From NCBI GenBank assembly GCA_025965895.1, contig JAOPWC010000099.1:1-64000 (forward strand): a stretch of DNA of 64,000 nucleotides. The letters are read 5' to 3'. This document shows, one piece after another, positions 51,379-60,378 of this stretch. Position numbers and translations under genes: made by a program. Position 1 is the first letter of the stretch. Each line of letters begins with the position of its first letter. The notes below the pieces were generated by a model that was not told the DNA's origin, made no database searches, and saw only the letters and a list, made by a program, of their open reading frames with translations. The stretch is from Mycobacterium sp. GTDB lineage: Bacteria > Actinomycetota > Actinomycetes > Mycobacteriales > Mycobacteriaceae.

Positions 51379-52296
51379 ATGTCGAGTGCCGAATCGTCGG
51401 GCCGCGCGTCGCCTCCGACTGCCCGGGTGGTCCGGGTCCTCGACTTCCTCTCGCAGCATCCGCACGATCGATTCGGCGTCTCGGAACTCGCCCGTCGGGT
51501 CGATCTCAGCAAGCCCACCTGCCTGGGCATCGTGACGACCTTGGCCGAGGCCGGCTACCTGGTCCGCGACCAGCGGGACAAGACATATCGGCTGGGGCCG
51601 TCGCTGATCACGCTGGGTCACACGGCGCAGGAATCAATGCGTGTGAGCCCGGCTGCTCGTGAAGAACTGCGCAAGCTGTCGTCGCGATTCTCGGCGACGG
51701 CCGCGCTGTCGGCGGTGCTGGATGACCGGATCACGTTGCTGGAGTTGGTGGCGCCGCAGGGCATGCGGGTGGGAGTGCAGGTAGGTCAGAGCTATCCGTT
51801 TGCGCCGCCGGTCGGGTTGATGTTCGTCCTGTGGGACGACGAAGCGGTGCGCAACTGGCTGGCGAAGGAGCCGACGATCCCGCTGCGCACGCACAGCGAG
51901 CGCCTGCATCGGGTGATCGCCGAGTGCCGCTCCAACGGCTACCTCGTCGAACGCCTGACGCCCGGCGGCCAGCGGCTGTACGCGCTGATGGCCGGAATGT
52001 CGAGCAATCTGCCCGATGAACTGCGCGCACTTCTCGGCGAAGTGGTGTCGGACATCGGCGAGCGGGTGTACTTGCGCGGCGAAAACCACACCGCTGGATC
52101 CGGCCGCCAGCGCCACAACATCAGCGTCGTCTCGGCGCCGGTGTTCGACCACTACCACCGACAGGTCATGGTGGCGTCGCTGCAGGTAGGTCGGCCCCTC
52201 ACCGACGCCGAGATCGCCGAGCGTGCCCGCGGTCTCGTCTCCGCCGCCGATGCGCTGACCGCGCAGTTGGGCGGGGTCAAGCCGGCGTTCTCATAG
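51379..52296 (+). CDS. IclR-family transcriptional regulator
   Basis: A 305-residue regulator. N-terminal winged helix: RVVRVLDFLSQHPHDRFGVSELARRVDLSKPTCLGIVTTLAEAGYLVRDQRDKTYRLGPSLI. C-terminal effector (GAF-like) domain from about 95 on, including EYR-type and FAPPVGLMFVLWDDEAV segments. ATG 51379 chosen. It sits opposite a KstR-controlled operon and shares the intergenic KstR site, so it may itself be cholesterol-induced and control a downstream branch. Effector unknown. Confidence 0.9.
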   Translation: MSSAESSGRASPPTARVVRVLDFLSQHPHDRFGVSELARRVDLSKPTCLGIVTTLAEAGYLVRDQRDKTYRLGPSLITLGHTAQESMRVSPAAREELRKLSSRFSATAALSAVLDDRITLLELVAPQGMRVGVQVGQSYPFAPPVGLMFVLWDDEAVRNWLAKEPTIPLRTHSERLHRVIAECRSNGYLVERLTPGGQRLYALMAGMSSNLPDELRALLGEVVSDIGERVYLRGENHTAGSGRQRHNISVVSAPVFDHYHRQVMVASLQVGRPLTDAEIAERARGLVSAADALTAQLGGVKPAFS

Positions 52297-52300
52297 GCGT

Positions 52301-53008
52301 CTAATAGGCGTAGGTGTTGGCGGGCCGGTGCATGGGCGTCACGCTGCTCACGGTCATCGTCGGCACGAAAGCCGTGTGCGCGGTGGAACTGTCCGGGACG
52401 ACCGTGCCCTCGACACGCAGCCAGGTGTCGTCGGGATAGTCAGCCAGATCCTTGCCGGTCAGTCGCACGCGTGCCAGTTGGGCGTCCGCGGCGCAACAGA
52501 TGATGACCACTCGGCCAAGATCCACCGCACCCCCGTCTTTCATCGTGAAGCCGACAACGGTGATCAGCCGGTTGTCGAGCGTTCCGGCCGAGTCTGCGGC
52601 CGCGCGCACCATCACGTCGGGAAGGGACACCACCGGCGCCCGCTCGGGAGGCAACGGCGGGAACGGCCGCCGGTGCGGGGTTTCGGCGACCGCGGCGACC
52701 TGCGGTGTTGCTCCGCGCGCGCCCAGCGGCGGCGGAACGACGAACGCGAGCACAGCGACGGGTATCAGCAGCAGCCAGACCGTCCAGGTGCGATGGTGGT
52801 GCCCATCGCCGTCCTCGCCGGCGGCTCCCACCCGGCGCAGGTCTCGCATGATCGCAACCGCCCCGAGGATGATCAGCACCACCGAGGCAATACTCAGCCA
52901 CGGCAGCAGCGCGGGTTTGACGTAGTGCAGGTAGGTGCCCTTGAGCACCATCACCCCGCTGGCCAGGCCGAGCAGAAGCAGCAGCGCGCTCTGGGTGATC
53001 CGGCTCAA
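52301..53008 (-). CDS. TIGR03943-type membrane protein
   Basis: A 235-residue protein with two or three N-terminal hydrophobic segments (SALLLLLGLASGVMVL, LLPWLSIASVVLIILGAVAI, WLLLIPVAVLAFVVPP), a His-rich loop (GDGHHHRT), and a C-terminal soluble domain with ITVVGFTMKDGGAVDLGRVVIICCAADA. It overlaps the upstream permease stop by 4 nt. The pair permease plus TIGR03943 is widespread; transport of a metal or small anion is often suggested. No link to steroid metabolism seen. Confidence 0.85.
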   Translation of the reverse strand: MSRITQSALLLLLGLASGVMVLKGTYLHYVKPALLPWLSIASVVLIILGAVAIMRDLRRVGAAGEDGDGHHHRTWTVWLLLIPVAVLAFVVPPPLGARGATPQVAAVAETPHRRPFPPLPPERAPVVSLPDVMVRAAADSAGTLDNRLITVVGFTMKDGGAVDLGRVVIICCAADAQLARVRLTGKDLADYPDDTWLRVEGTVVPDSSTAHTAFVPTMTVSSVTPMHRPANTYAY

Positions 53009-53994
53009 TGCGCACCGCCCAGCACCACCAGCCCGACGCCGGTCGCTGCCAGCATTGCCACCACGAACGTCGCCGGCGCGAACCGGAGCGCGAACCGCTG
53101 CCCGAACAGTCCGGCCTGCATCGCGAACAGCTTGACGTCGACAGCCGGTCCGACCACCAGAAACACGAGTCGAGGCAGAAGCGGCAGCATCGTCAAGCTG
53201 GCCGCGACGAACGCGTCAGCCTCCGAGCACAGCGCCAGCACCACGGCGAGCAGCGCCATCACGACGATCCCCAGCGCGACCTGGCCGGCGAGATGCTCGA
53301 ACACCCAGGGCGGAACGAGCACCCGCATCGCCGCCGCAGCGGCGGCGCCGACCACCAGGTACGACGCGGCCTGCAGGAAGTCGTGGCGCGCGGCCTCGAG
53401 GAACACCACCCACGGCGGCGCGTCGTCGTCTGCCCTCGGCAATGAGCGGGTGATCCAGTCGCCGCGACCCCAGCGCGACCACAACAGGCCCATCACCACG
53501 GCGGTCGCAAGCGAGGCGAGGCAGCGGGCGACCACGAGTTTGGGTTGGCCGGGAAACGCCACGGCCGTGGCCACCAACACCACCGGGTTGATCGCCGGGG
53601 CCGCCAACATGAAGGTCAGGGCTGCGGCCCCGACAGCACCCGACCCGTACAGCCGCCGCGCGACCGGGACGGAGCCGCATTCACAACCGGGAAGCGCCGC
53701 TCCGCCGACCCCGGCAGCGACGATCGCCAACCCGGTGCGTCGCGGCAGCAACCGGGCCAGTCGCTCAGGCGAGACGAAAGCCGCGACCAGGCCACTGACC
53801 AGGACACCGACGACCAGAAACGGCAGCGCCTGAACGAAGACACCGCAGAACACCGTCGCCGCGACGCTCCAGTTCGGCCGCGCGGCGACGAGCCGGCTCA
53901 GCACGCCACCGGACAACGCGAGGGCGATCAGCGCCGCAAGCAGCAGTTCCATCGAGCCGACGCGGCGCCGGCTGGTTGTCGGCGCGGCGATCAC
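53005..53994 (-). CDS. Putative permease (DUF318 type)
   Basis: A 329-residue multi-spanning membrane protein. The family signature PGCECGSVPVARRLYGSGAVGAAALTFMLAAPAINPVV lies in the first half; a repeat-like SEADAFVAASL lies in the second half, consistent with the two-fold symmetric permease. The GTG at 53994 is the longest start; ATG 53952 (MELLLAAL) is the alternative. Operon with the TIGR03943 gene. Inserted between the IclR gene and hsaF. Confidence 0.85.
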   Translation of the reverse strand: MIAAPTTSRRRVGSMELLLAALIALALSGGVLSRLVAARPNWSVAATVFCGVFVQALPFLVVGVLVSGLVAAFVSPERLARLLPRRTGLAIVAAGVGGAALPGCECGSVPVARRLYGSGAVGAAALTFMLAAPAINPVVLVATAVAFPGQPKLVVARCLASLATAVVMGLLWSRWGRGDWITRSLPRADDDAPPWVVFLEAARHDFLQAASYLVVGAAAAAAMRVLVPPWVFEHLAGQVALGIVVMALLAVVLALCSEADAFVAASLTMLPLLPRLVFLVVGPAVDVKLFAMQAGLFGQRFALRFAPATFVVAMLAATGVGLVVLGGAH

Positions 53995-54011
53995 CGCCCC
54001 ATCTTGCCTGC

Positions 54012-55058
54012 CTAACCTGACGTGGCAACTTCGCCTTGGGACTGCTCCCGCTTGATTTCCAGCGCGATGTCGATGAGCTGGTCCTCCTGGCCGCCGATGA
54101 GTTTGCGCTTACCGGCGCGGTGCAGGAGCTGGTGGGCCGGCACGCCGTAGCGCTCGGACTGGCGGATCGCGTGCTTGAGGAAGCTGGAATAAACGCCGGA
54201 GTACCCCATGATCAGCGCGTTGCGATCGAGGAGGCATTCGGCCGGCATGGCCGGGCGCACGACGTCCTCGGCGGCGTCGGCGATGTCGAAGAAATCGATG
54301 CCGGTCTTGACGCCGATCTTGTCGAACACGCCGATCAAGGCCTCGACCGGAGCGTTGCCGGCGCCGGCTCCGAAGCGTCGGCAGCTGCCGTCGATCTGCT
54401 TGGCACCTGCCCGCACGGCCTCGACGGAGTTCGCCACACCGAGGCCGAGGTTCTCGTGGCCGTGGAACCCGACCTGGGCGTCAGCACCCAGCTCGGCGAC
54501 CAGCGCGGCAACCCGATCGCGCACGCCTTCAAGGACGAGAGCGCCCGCGGAGTCGACGACGTAGACGCATTGGCAGCCGGCATCGGCCATGATCCTGGCC
54601 TGTTTGGCCAGCGCCTCCGGCGGGATTGTATGGGCCATCATCAGAAACCCGACGGTTTCCAGGCCGCGCTCCCGGGCCAGACCGAAATGCTGGATCGACA
54701 CGTCGGCCTCGGTGCAGTGCGTGGCGATGCGGCAGATCGAGCCCCCGTTGTCCTGCGCTTGGATGACGTCTTCTTTGGTGCCGACGCCGGGCAGCATCAG
54801 GAAGGCGATCCTGGCTTCGTTGGCGGTCTCTGCCGCCAGCTTGATCAGCTCCTGCTCGGGGGTCTTGGAGAAGCCGTAGTTGAACGACGACCCGCCCAGC
54901 CCGTCGCCGTGGGTCACCTCGATCACAGGCACGCCCGCAGCGTCGAGCGCGGCGACGATCGAGTGGACTTCGTCCTTGGTGAATTGGTGGCGTTTGTGGT
55001 GCGAACCGTCCCGCAGCGATGTGTCGGTGATCCGTACATCCCAGATGCTGTTCGTCAT
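54012..55058 (-). CDS. hsaF: 4-hydroxy-2-oxoacid aldolase HsaF
   Basis: A 348-residue DmpG-type class II aldolase: [22 protein letters not shown] (metal and catalytic residues), [33 protein letters not shown] (metal His pair) and the C-terminal communication domain. Cleaves 4-hydroxy-2-oxohexanoate to pyruvate plus propanal, which is channelled to HsaG. Start overlaps the hsaG stop by 4 nt. Matches Rv3534c. Confidence 0.96.
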   Translation of the reverse strand: MTNSIWDVRITDTSLRDGSHHKRHQFTKDEVHSIVAALDAAGVPVIEVTHGDGLGGSSFNYGFSKTPEQELIKLAAETANEARIAFLMLPGVGTKEDVIQAQDNGGSICRIATHCTEADVSIQHFGLARERGLETVGFLMMAHTIPPEALAKQARIMADAGCQCVYVVDSAGALVLEGVRDRVAALVAELGADAQVGFHGHENLGLGVANSVEAVRAGAKQIDGSCRRFGAGAGNAPVEALIGVFDKIGVKTGIDFFDIADAAEDVVRPAMPAECLLDRNALIMGYSGVYSSFLKHAIRQSERYGVPAHQLLHRAGKRKLIGGQEDQLIDIALEIKREQSQGEVATSG

Positions 55059-55966
55059 CGGGCACCTCCTGACACTGTCAGTGTCTCCTTGGCAATCTCC
55101 TCGCCGACCTTTGTGGCGGCCGCGGTCATGATGTCCAGGTTGCCCGCGTACGGCGGCAGGTAGTCACCGGCGCCTTCCACCTCGATGAACGTGGTGACCA
55201 GGGCCTGGCCGCCGGAGTTCATCGAGGGCGGGTCGAACTGGGGGTCGTTCAGCAGCGAGTAGCCCGGCACGTACGTCTGCACCTCGGCAACCACGTCGCG
55301 AATGGACTGCGCGATCGCGTCGGTGTCCGCGTCTTCGGGAATCGCGCAGTAGATCGTGTCGCGCATGATCATCGGCGGCTCGGCCGGATTGAGGATGATG
55401 ATGGCCTTGCCGCGCTTCGCGCCGCCGATGGTTTCCACGCCGCGGCTGGTGGTCTTGGTGAACTCGTCGATGTTGGCACGGGTGCCCGGGCCCGCCGACA
55501 CCGACGCCACCGAGGCCACAATTTCGGCGTACGGCACGTCGACGACCCGCGAAACGGCGTACACGATCGGAATCGTGGCCTGCCCACCGCAGGTGATCAT
55601 GTTGACGTTCGGGGCGTCGAGGTGCTCGCGCAGGTTGGCGGGCGGGATGACAGCGGGTCCGACCGCGGCGGGGGTCAGGTCGATCGCGCGGATGCCCGCT
55701 TCCGCGTACTTCGGCGCCGCCGCCTTGTGCACGTAGGCAGAGGTGGCCTCGAACAGCAGGTCGGGCTTCTCATCCTGGGCCAGCAGCCAGTCCACGCCCT
55801 CGTGCGTGGTTTCCAGACCGAGGTCGCCTGCGCGCTTGAGGCCCTCGCTGTCCGGGTCGATGCCGACCATCCAGCGGGGCTCCAGCCATTCGGAGCGCAG
55901 CAGCTTGTACATGAGGTCCGTGCTGATGTTCCCGGAGCCGACGATCGCGACGCTTGCTTTGGGCAT
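55055..55966 (-). CDS. hsaG: Acylating (propion)aldehyde dehydrogenase HsaG
   Basis: A 303-residue DmpF-type dehydrogenase: NAD loop [18 protein letters not shown], catalytic Cys in [19 protein letters not shown], and [21 protein letters not shown]. Converts propanal from HsaF to propionyl-CoA within the HsaF/HsaG complex. ATG 55966 gives exactly the Rv3535c length; the longer frame covers hsaE. The gap to hsaE is 8 nt. Confidence 0.96.
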   Translation of the reverse strand: MPKASVAIVGSGNISTDLMYKLLRSEWLEPRWMVGIDPDSEGLKRAGDLGLETTHEGVDWLLAQDEKPDLLFEATSAYVHKAAAPKYAEAGIRAIDLTPAAVGPAVIPPANLREHLDAPNVNMITCGGQATIPIVYAVSRVVDVPYAEIVASVASVSAGPGTRANIDEFTKTTSRGVETIGGAKRGKAIIILNPAEPPMIMRDTIYCAIPEDADTDAIAQSIRDVVAEVQTYVPGYSLLNDPQFDPPSMNSGGQALVTTFIEVEGAGDYLPPYAGNLDIMTAAATKVGEEIAKETLTVSGGAR

Positions 55967-55974
55967 GGATGCTC

Positions 55975-56760
55975 CTAATCGAAACTCAACCGGACGGACC
56001 CGAGGCCGTCGAACTCGGCGACGAAATCGTCGCCCGGACGTGCGTCGATCGCCCGTGTGCACGATCCAGGCAAGACGACGTCACCGGCGTGCAGCCGAAC
56101 CCCGAAGTCGACCACCTTGCGGGCCAACCAGGCGACCGCGGTTACCGGGTTGCCGAGGACGGCGTCGCTGCGCCCCTTCGCCACGACTTCACCGTTGCGG
56201 GTCAGCACCGCGTCGATGTTGGTGATGTCGACGTCCTTCGGCGACACCCGCTGGGCGCCCAGGACATAGCCGGCCGACGACGCGTTGTCGGCGATCGTGT
56301 CGCACAGCTTGATCTTCCAGTCGCTGATTCGGGTGTCGATGAGCTCGATCGCCGGGGCGAACGCCGCCGTCGCCGCGAGAACATCGCCTTCGCTGCAATC
56401 CGCACCGGGAAGGTCGCTGGCGAGCAGGAACGCGACCTCGACCTCCACACGCGGAAACAGGTACCGCCCGGCCTCCACCGGTGTGTGCTCGAACACTTCC
56501 ATCTCGTCGAGGAGATGACCGTAGTCCGGCTCGTCGACGTCCATCATCTGTTGCATCGCCTTGCTCGACAGGCCGACCTTGTGGCCGATCACCCGGGCGC
56601 CTTCAGCAACCCGCTGGCGGATGTTGATCAGCTGGATCTCATACGCGTCGACCACGTCGATGTCGGAATGCTCAGACGTCAGCGGGCTGATCGGCACCCT
56701 GCTGCGCTCGGCCTGCGCCAGATCCGCGGCCAGCTCCTCGCGCGTCTGCACACTGAGCAT
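55975..56760 (-). CDS. hsaE: 2-hydroxyhexa-2,4-dienoate hydratase HsaE
   Basis: A 261-residue FAH-superfamily hydratase: [34 protein letters not shown], metal ligands in [14 protein letters not shown] (paired Glu) and [32 protein letters not shown]. Adds water to the C6 dienoate from steroid ring A/B cleavage, giving the HsaF substrate. ATG 56760; length as Rv3536c. First gene of hsaE-hsaG-hsaF, divergent from kstD with a shared KstR box. Confidence 0.96.
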   Translation of the reverse strand: MLSVQTREELAADLAQAERSRVPISPLTSEHSDIDVVDAYEIQLINIRQRVAEGARVIGHKVGLSSKAMQQMMDVDEPDYGHLLDEMEVFEHTPVEAGRYLFPRVEVEVAFLLASDLPGADCSEGDVLAATAAFAPAIELIDTRISDWKIKLCDTIADNASSAGYVLGAQRVSPKDVDITNIDAVLTRNGEVVAKGRSDAVLGNPVTAVAWLARKVVDFGVRLHAGDVVLPGSCTRAIDARPGDDFVAEFDGLGSVRLSFD

Positions 56761-56819
56761 TCGTTGTCGCCCCTTTAGTCGGCGCGACCGGGGGCGGTAG
56801 CGCCCGGCCCGGCCAATTC

Positions 56820-56833
56820 TATAACGTGTTCTA
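56820..56833. promoter_or_regulatory. KstR box, hsaE/kstD divergent promoter
   Basis: TATAACGTGTTCTA, full consensus match. It ends only 2 nt before the kstD ATG, so transcription of kstD must start at or within the operator (leaderless or nearly so). Confidence 0.92.
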
Positions 56834-56835
56834 CT

Positions 56836-58518
56836 ATGACTGGACAGGAATACGACGTCATCGTGGTAGGTAGCGGTGCCGCGGGCATGGTCGCCGCCCT
56901 GACCGCCGCCCACCACGGTTTATCGGCCGTCCTGATCGAGAAGGCCCCACACTTCGGGGGCTCGACCGCCCGCTCCGGAGGTGGCGTGTGGATCCCGAAT
57001 AACGAGATCCTCAAGCGAGACGGCGTCACAGACACTCCCGAAGCTGCACGCACCTATCTTCACACCATCATCGGCGATGTTGTAGAGCCCGAGCGCATCG
57101 ATACGTATCTGAATCGCGGGCCCGAGATGTTGTCGTTCGTATTGCGGCACACGCCGTTGAAGATGACCTGGGTGCCCGGCTACTCCGATTACTACCCGGA
57201 GACGGCGGGCGGGCGCCCGGGCGGACGTTCGATCGAGCCCAAGCCGTTCAACGCCAAAAAGCTTGGCGCCGATCTACCGGGGCTGGAGCCGCCGTACAGC
57301 AAGGTGCCGCTGAATGTCGTCGTGCTGCAACAGGACTACGTCCGACTGAATCTGCTCAAGCGTCATCCCAAGGGTGTGCTGCGAAGCCTTCGGGTCGGTG
57401 CGCGAACGATGTGGGCGAGGGCCACCGGCAAGAACCTCGTCGGCATGGGCCGTGCGCTGATCGCCCCGTTGCGGATCGGCTTGCGCGACGCCGGCGTGCC
57501 GGTGCTGCTGAACACCGCGCTGACCGACCTGTACACCGAGGATGGCACCGTGCGGGGGGTGTTTGTGCGGGACAGCGCCGCGTCCGAAACGGCGGACCCG
57601 CGGTTGATCAAAGCCCGACGCGGCGTGATTCTCGCGTGCGGTGGCTTCGAGCGCAATGAACAGATGCGCGTGAAATACCAGCGCGCGCCGATAACCGCCG
57701 ACTGGACGGTCGGTGCGGTGGCCAACACCGGGGACGGTATTCAGACAGCTGAGAAGGTCGGTGCCGCTTTGGATTTGATGGACGATGCATGGTGGGGACC
57801 AACGGTGCCGCTGCCCAACGGACCGTGGTTTGCGCTGTCGGAGCGTAACGCGCCGGGGTCGATCATCGTCAACGCCGCGGGCGAGCGTTACATGAACGAG
57901 GCGTTGCCGTACGTGGAGGCCACCCACCGAATGTACGGCGGGGTTCATGGCCAGGGCCCGGGGCCGGCCGAGAACCTGCCGTCCTGGCTGATCCTTGATC
58001 AGCAGTGCCGCGACCGGTATCTCTTCGCCGGTTTGCAGGGCGGCCAGCGGTTTCCGCGCAGGTGGCTGGAGTCTGGTGTGGTGGTGTCGGCCGACTCGAT
58101 CCCGGAGCTTGCCGACAAGGTCGGCGTGGCCGTCGACGGGTTGGTCCGGACCGTCGAGCGGTTCAACGGCTTCGCCCGCACCGGGGTCGACGAGGATTTC
58201 CGCCGCGGCGAGAGCGCCTACGACAAGTACTACAGCGACCCGACCAACAAGCCGAACCCGAGCCTGGGCGAGCTGAAGCACCCGCCGTACTACGGCGTGA
58301 AAATGGTGCCGGGGGACCTGGGGACGAAGGGTGGAATCCGTACCGACACCCACGGCCGCGCGCTGCGTGACGACGGCGGTGTGATCCCGGGGCTCTATGC
58401 TGCCGGCAATGTCAGTGCGCCGGTGATGGGGCACACCTATCCGGGCCCCGGCGGTACGATCGGCCCGGCCATGGCGTTCGGTTACCTGGCCGCGTTGCAT
58501 ATCGCCGGGAAGGACTGA
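56836..58518 (+). CDS. kstD: 3-ketosteroid delta-1-dehydrogenase KstD
   Basis: A 560-residue flavoprotein. FAD-binding N-terminus DVIVVGSGAAGMVAALTAAHHGLSAVLIEKAPHFGGSTARSGGGVWIPNN; middle GVILACGGFERNEQMR; C-terminal GLYAAGNVSAPVMGHTYPGPGGTIGPAMAFGYLAA. Introduces the delta-1 double bond that, with KshA, triggers ring-B opening. Length close to Rv3537. No Shine-Dalgarno is possible because the KstR box ends 2 nt upstream of ATG 56836, consistent with a leaderless mRNA. Confidence 0.97.
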   Translation: MTGQEYDVIVVGSGAAGMVAALTAAHHGLSAVLIEKAPHFGGSTARSGGGVWIPNNEILKRDGVTDTPEAARTYLHTIIGDVVEPERIDTYLNRGPEMLSFVLRHTPLKMTWVPGYSDYYPETAGGRPGGRSIEPKPFNAKKLGADLPGLEPPYSKVPLNVVVLQQDYVRLNLLKRHPKGVLRSLRVGARTMWARATGKNLVGMGRALIAPLRIGLRDAGVPVLLNTALTDLYTEDGTVRGVFVRDSAASETADPRLIKARRGVILACGGFERNEQMRVKYQRAPITADWTVGAVANTGDGIQTAEKVGAALDLMDDAWWGPTVPLPNGPWFALSERNAPGSIIVNAAGERYMNEALPYVEATHRMYGGVHGQGPGPAENLPSWLILDQQCRDRYLFAGLQGGQRFPRRWLESGVVVSADSIPELADKVGVAVDGLVRTVERFNGFARTGVDEDFRRGESAYDKYYSDPTNKPNPSLGELKHPPYYGVKMVPGDLGTKGGIRTDTHGRALRDDGGVIPGLYAAGNVSAPVMGHTYPGPGGTIGPAMAFGYLAALHIAGKD

Positions 58519-58519
58519 G

Positions 58520-59380
58520 GTGCCGATCGATCTCGCCGCCGCGCTCGGCGCGGAGCTGCCGCCTGCCGAATTCTCCTGGAACAGCAGCGATGTGCAGCTT
58601 TACCACTTAGCGCTTGGCGCGGGCGCCGATCCGATGAACCAGCGTGAGCTGAGCTATCTGGTGGACAACACCCCGCAGGTGCTGCCCACGTTCGGCAATG
58701 TGGCGCAATCGTTCCACCTGACGGAGCCGCCGAGCGTGTCGTTCCCGGGCATCGAGATCGAGCTGTCGAAGATCCTGCATGCGTCGGAGGAGGTGACGGT
58801 GGCGGGCCCGCTGCCGCCCTCCGGTACTGCGCGCTCCAGCAGCCGCATCGTCGACGTCTGGGACAAGGGCAAGGCTGCGGTGATCGTGAGCGAGTCCTCG
58901 GTGACGGCGCCGGACGGCACACCGCTCTGGAGCACACGGCGGTCGATCTTCGCGCGAGGAGAGGGCGGGTTCGGCGGCGAGCGCGGCCCGTCGTTCTCGG
59001 CCGCGCCGCCCGACCGCGCGTGCGACTACGAGGTGCCACTGCCGATCCTGCCGCAGCAGGCTCTGCTCTACCGCCTGTGCGGTGACCGCAACCCGTTGCA
59101 TTCGGATCCGGAATTCGCTGCGGCAGCGGGCTTTCCGCGTCCAATCCTGCACGGCCTGTGCACCTACGGGATGGCGTGCAAGGCGATCGTCGACGCCTGC
59201 CTCGACAGCGACGTAAGCCGCGTGCGTTCTTACGGGGCGCGGTTCGCCGGCGTCGTCTTCCCGGGGGAGATGCTGCTGGCGCGCATCTGGACTGAGGACG
59301 ACCGGCTGGTGGCCGCGGTGACCGCACCGTCCCGTAATAACGAGCCGGTGCTCTCGGGTGTGGAGTTGGTCGCCGCTTAG
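58520..59380 (+). CDS. MaoC-family enoyl-CoA hydratase (ChsH3-like, Rv3538)
   Basis: A 286-residue double hot-dog protein. The catalytic R-hydratase motif is in the second half: DRNPLHSDPEFAAAAGFPRPILHGLCTYG (Asp and His). The first half lacks it, typical of two-domain hydratases. GTG 58520 lies 1 nt after the kstD stop, so it is co-translated with kstD. Rv3538 has been linked to steroid side-chain enoyl-CoA hydration. Confidence 0.9.
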   Translation: MPIDLAAALGAELPPAEFSWNSSDVQLYHLALGAGADPMNQRELSYLVDNTPQVLPTFGNVAQSFHLTEPPSVSFPGIEIELSKILHASEEVTVAGPLPPSGTARSSSRIVDVWDKGKAAVIVSESSVTAPDGTPLWSTRRSIFARGEGGFGGERGPSFSAAPPDRACDYEVPLPILPQQALLYRLCGDRNPLHSDPEFAAAAGFPRPILHGLCTYGMACKAIVDACLDSDVSRVRSYGARFAGVVFPGEMLLARIWTEDDRLVAAVTAPSRNNEPVLSGVELVAA

Positions 59381-59441
59381 GCGTTGCCCATCGCCGAGTG
59401 CAACGCCACGGCGAGATTTCACCGAAATTTTCGCCCTGGCG

Positions 59442-60281
59442 TTACAGTCGGCGAGCCCGGGCGTCGCGCACACGTCGAATGATGTCGTCCGGGTGATCCT
59501 CGGCGATTACGCGCACGATTATCCAGCCGATTCGCTCCAGCATCTCTGCGCGGCGGATGTCCTTGACGTACTGCCTGCGGTCAGCACGGTGTTGATCACC
59601 GTCGTATTCGACCGCCACCTTGATGTCCTCCCATCCCATGTCCAGGTAGGCGACGGGCCAGTTGAACTCATTGCGCACGGCGATCTGTGTCCGCGACCGC
59701 GGGAAGCCGGCGCGGATGAGAAGCAGGCGTAATGACGTTTCCCTCGGCGACTGGGCACCTGGATCGACCAGGTCGAGCGTGACCCTGGCACGCTTGATGC
59801 CGCGACGCCCGCGGTATCGGTCCACCAGAGCGGCGACATCCGCCGGCTTCAGGTCGGTTGCCTGTGCCAGCGCATCGATCGCGGCCACGGCCACCGCGGT
59901 CGGATTTCGACTCGCGATATCGAGCGCTGTACGCGGTGGAATCGTGACCGCTATCCCTGCGATGCGGCACACTTCGTCGTCGTCGATGTGGTCTGCCCAC
60001 ACCTCGATCCCCGGAGTGGGTCTTCGGTTGGTGTCGATGATCTGCGCCGGCCGCCTTGGATCGATCCATCGGGCGCCGAGCATCGCGGACGCCGACAATC
60101 CGGCGACCACGCCGCGCCGTCTCGACCGCAGCCAGCAAGCCTGCGCCCGCAGCACAGGCGTCAGCTCAACGTCCTTCGGTACGTAGACGTCTTGGTGCAC
60201 CGCGATAAACCGGGATCGCAGCTCGTAGTGCGTCAGCTTTCCAGCTGCCAACGCCTCGCTGCCGATGAATGCCTCCCCCAC
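59442..60281 (-). CDS. DUF559/Vsr-fold protein with AbiEi-like N-terminus, copy 2
   Basis: A 279-residue paralogue of the 33684 gene. It shares the opening EAFIGSEALAAGKLTHYELRSRF (V/P/A variants in copy 1), RSRRRGVVAGLSASAMLGARWID, RRGIKRARVTLDLVDPGAQSPRETSLRLLLIRAGFP and the Vsr-like core MGWEDIKVAVEYDGDQHRADRRQYVKDIRRAEMLERIGWIIVRV. GTG start at 60281. It stops at RARRL, the natural family end. It interrupts the kstD-MaoC and ltp2-chsH segments. Confidence 0.85.
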   Translation of the reverse strand: MGEAFIGSEALAAGKLTHYELRSRFIAVHQDVYVPKDVELTPVLRAQACWLRSRRRGVVAGLSASAMLGARWIDPRRPAQIIDTNRRPTPGIEVWADHIDDDEVCRIAGIAVTIPPRTALDIASRNPTAVAVAAIDALAQATDLKPADVAALVDRYRGRRGIKRARVTLDLVDPGAQSPRETSLRLLLIRAGFPRSRTQIAVRNEFNWPVAYLDMGWEDIKVAVEYDGDQHRADRRQYVKDIRRAEMLERIGWIIVRVIAEDHPDDIIRRVRDARARRL

Positions 60282-60378
60282 GGCGACAGTGTGCTAATTC
60301 GCACCGACAACGCCGCGACCGTAACCCCGTGGCGACTATTCCGCCGATTTATCGCCGTGGCGTCACGTTCGGCGACCC

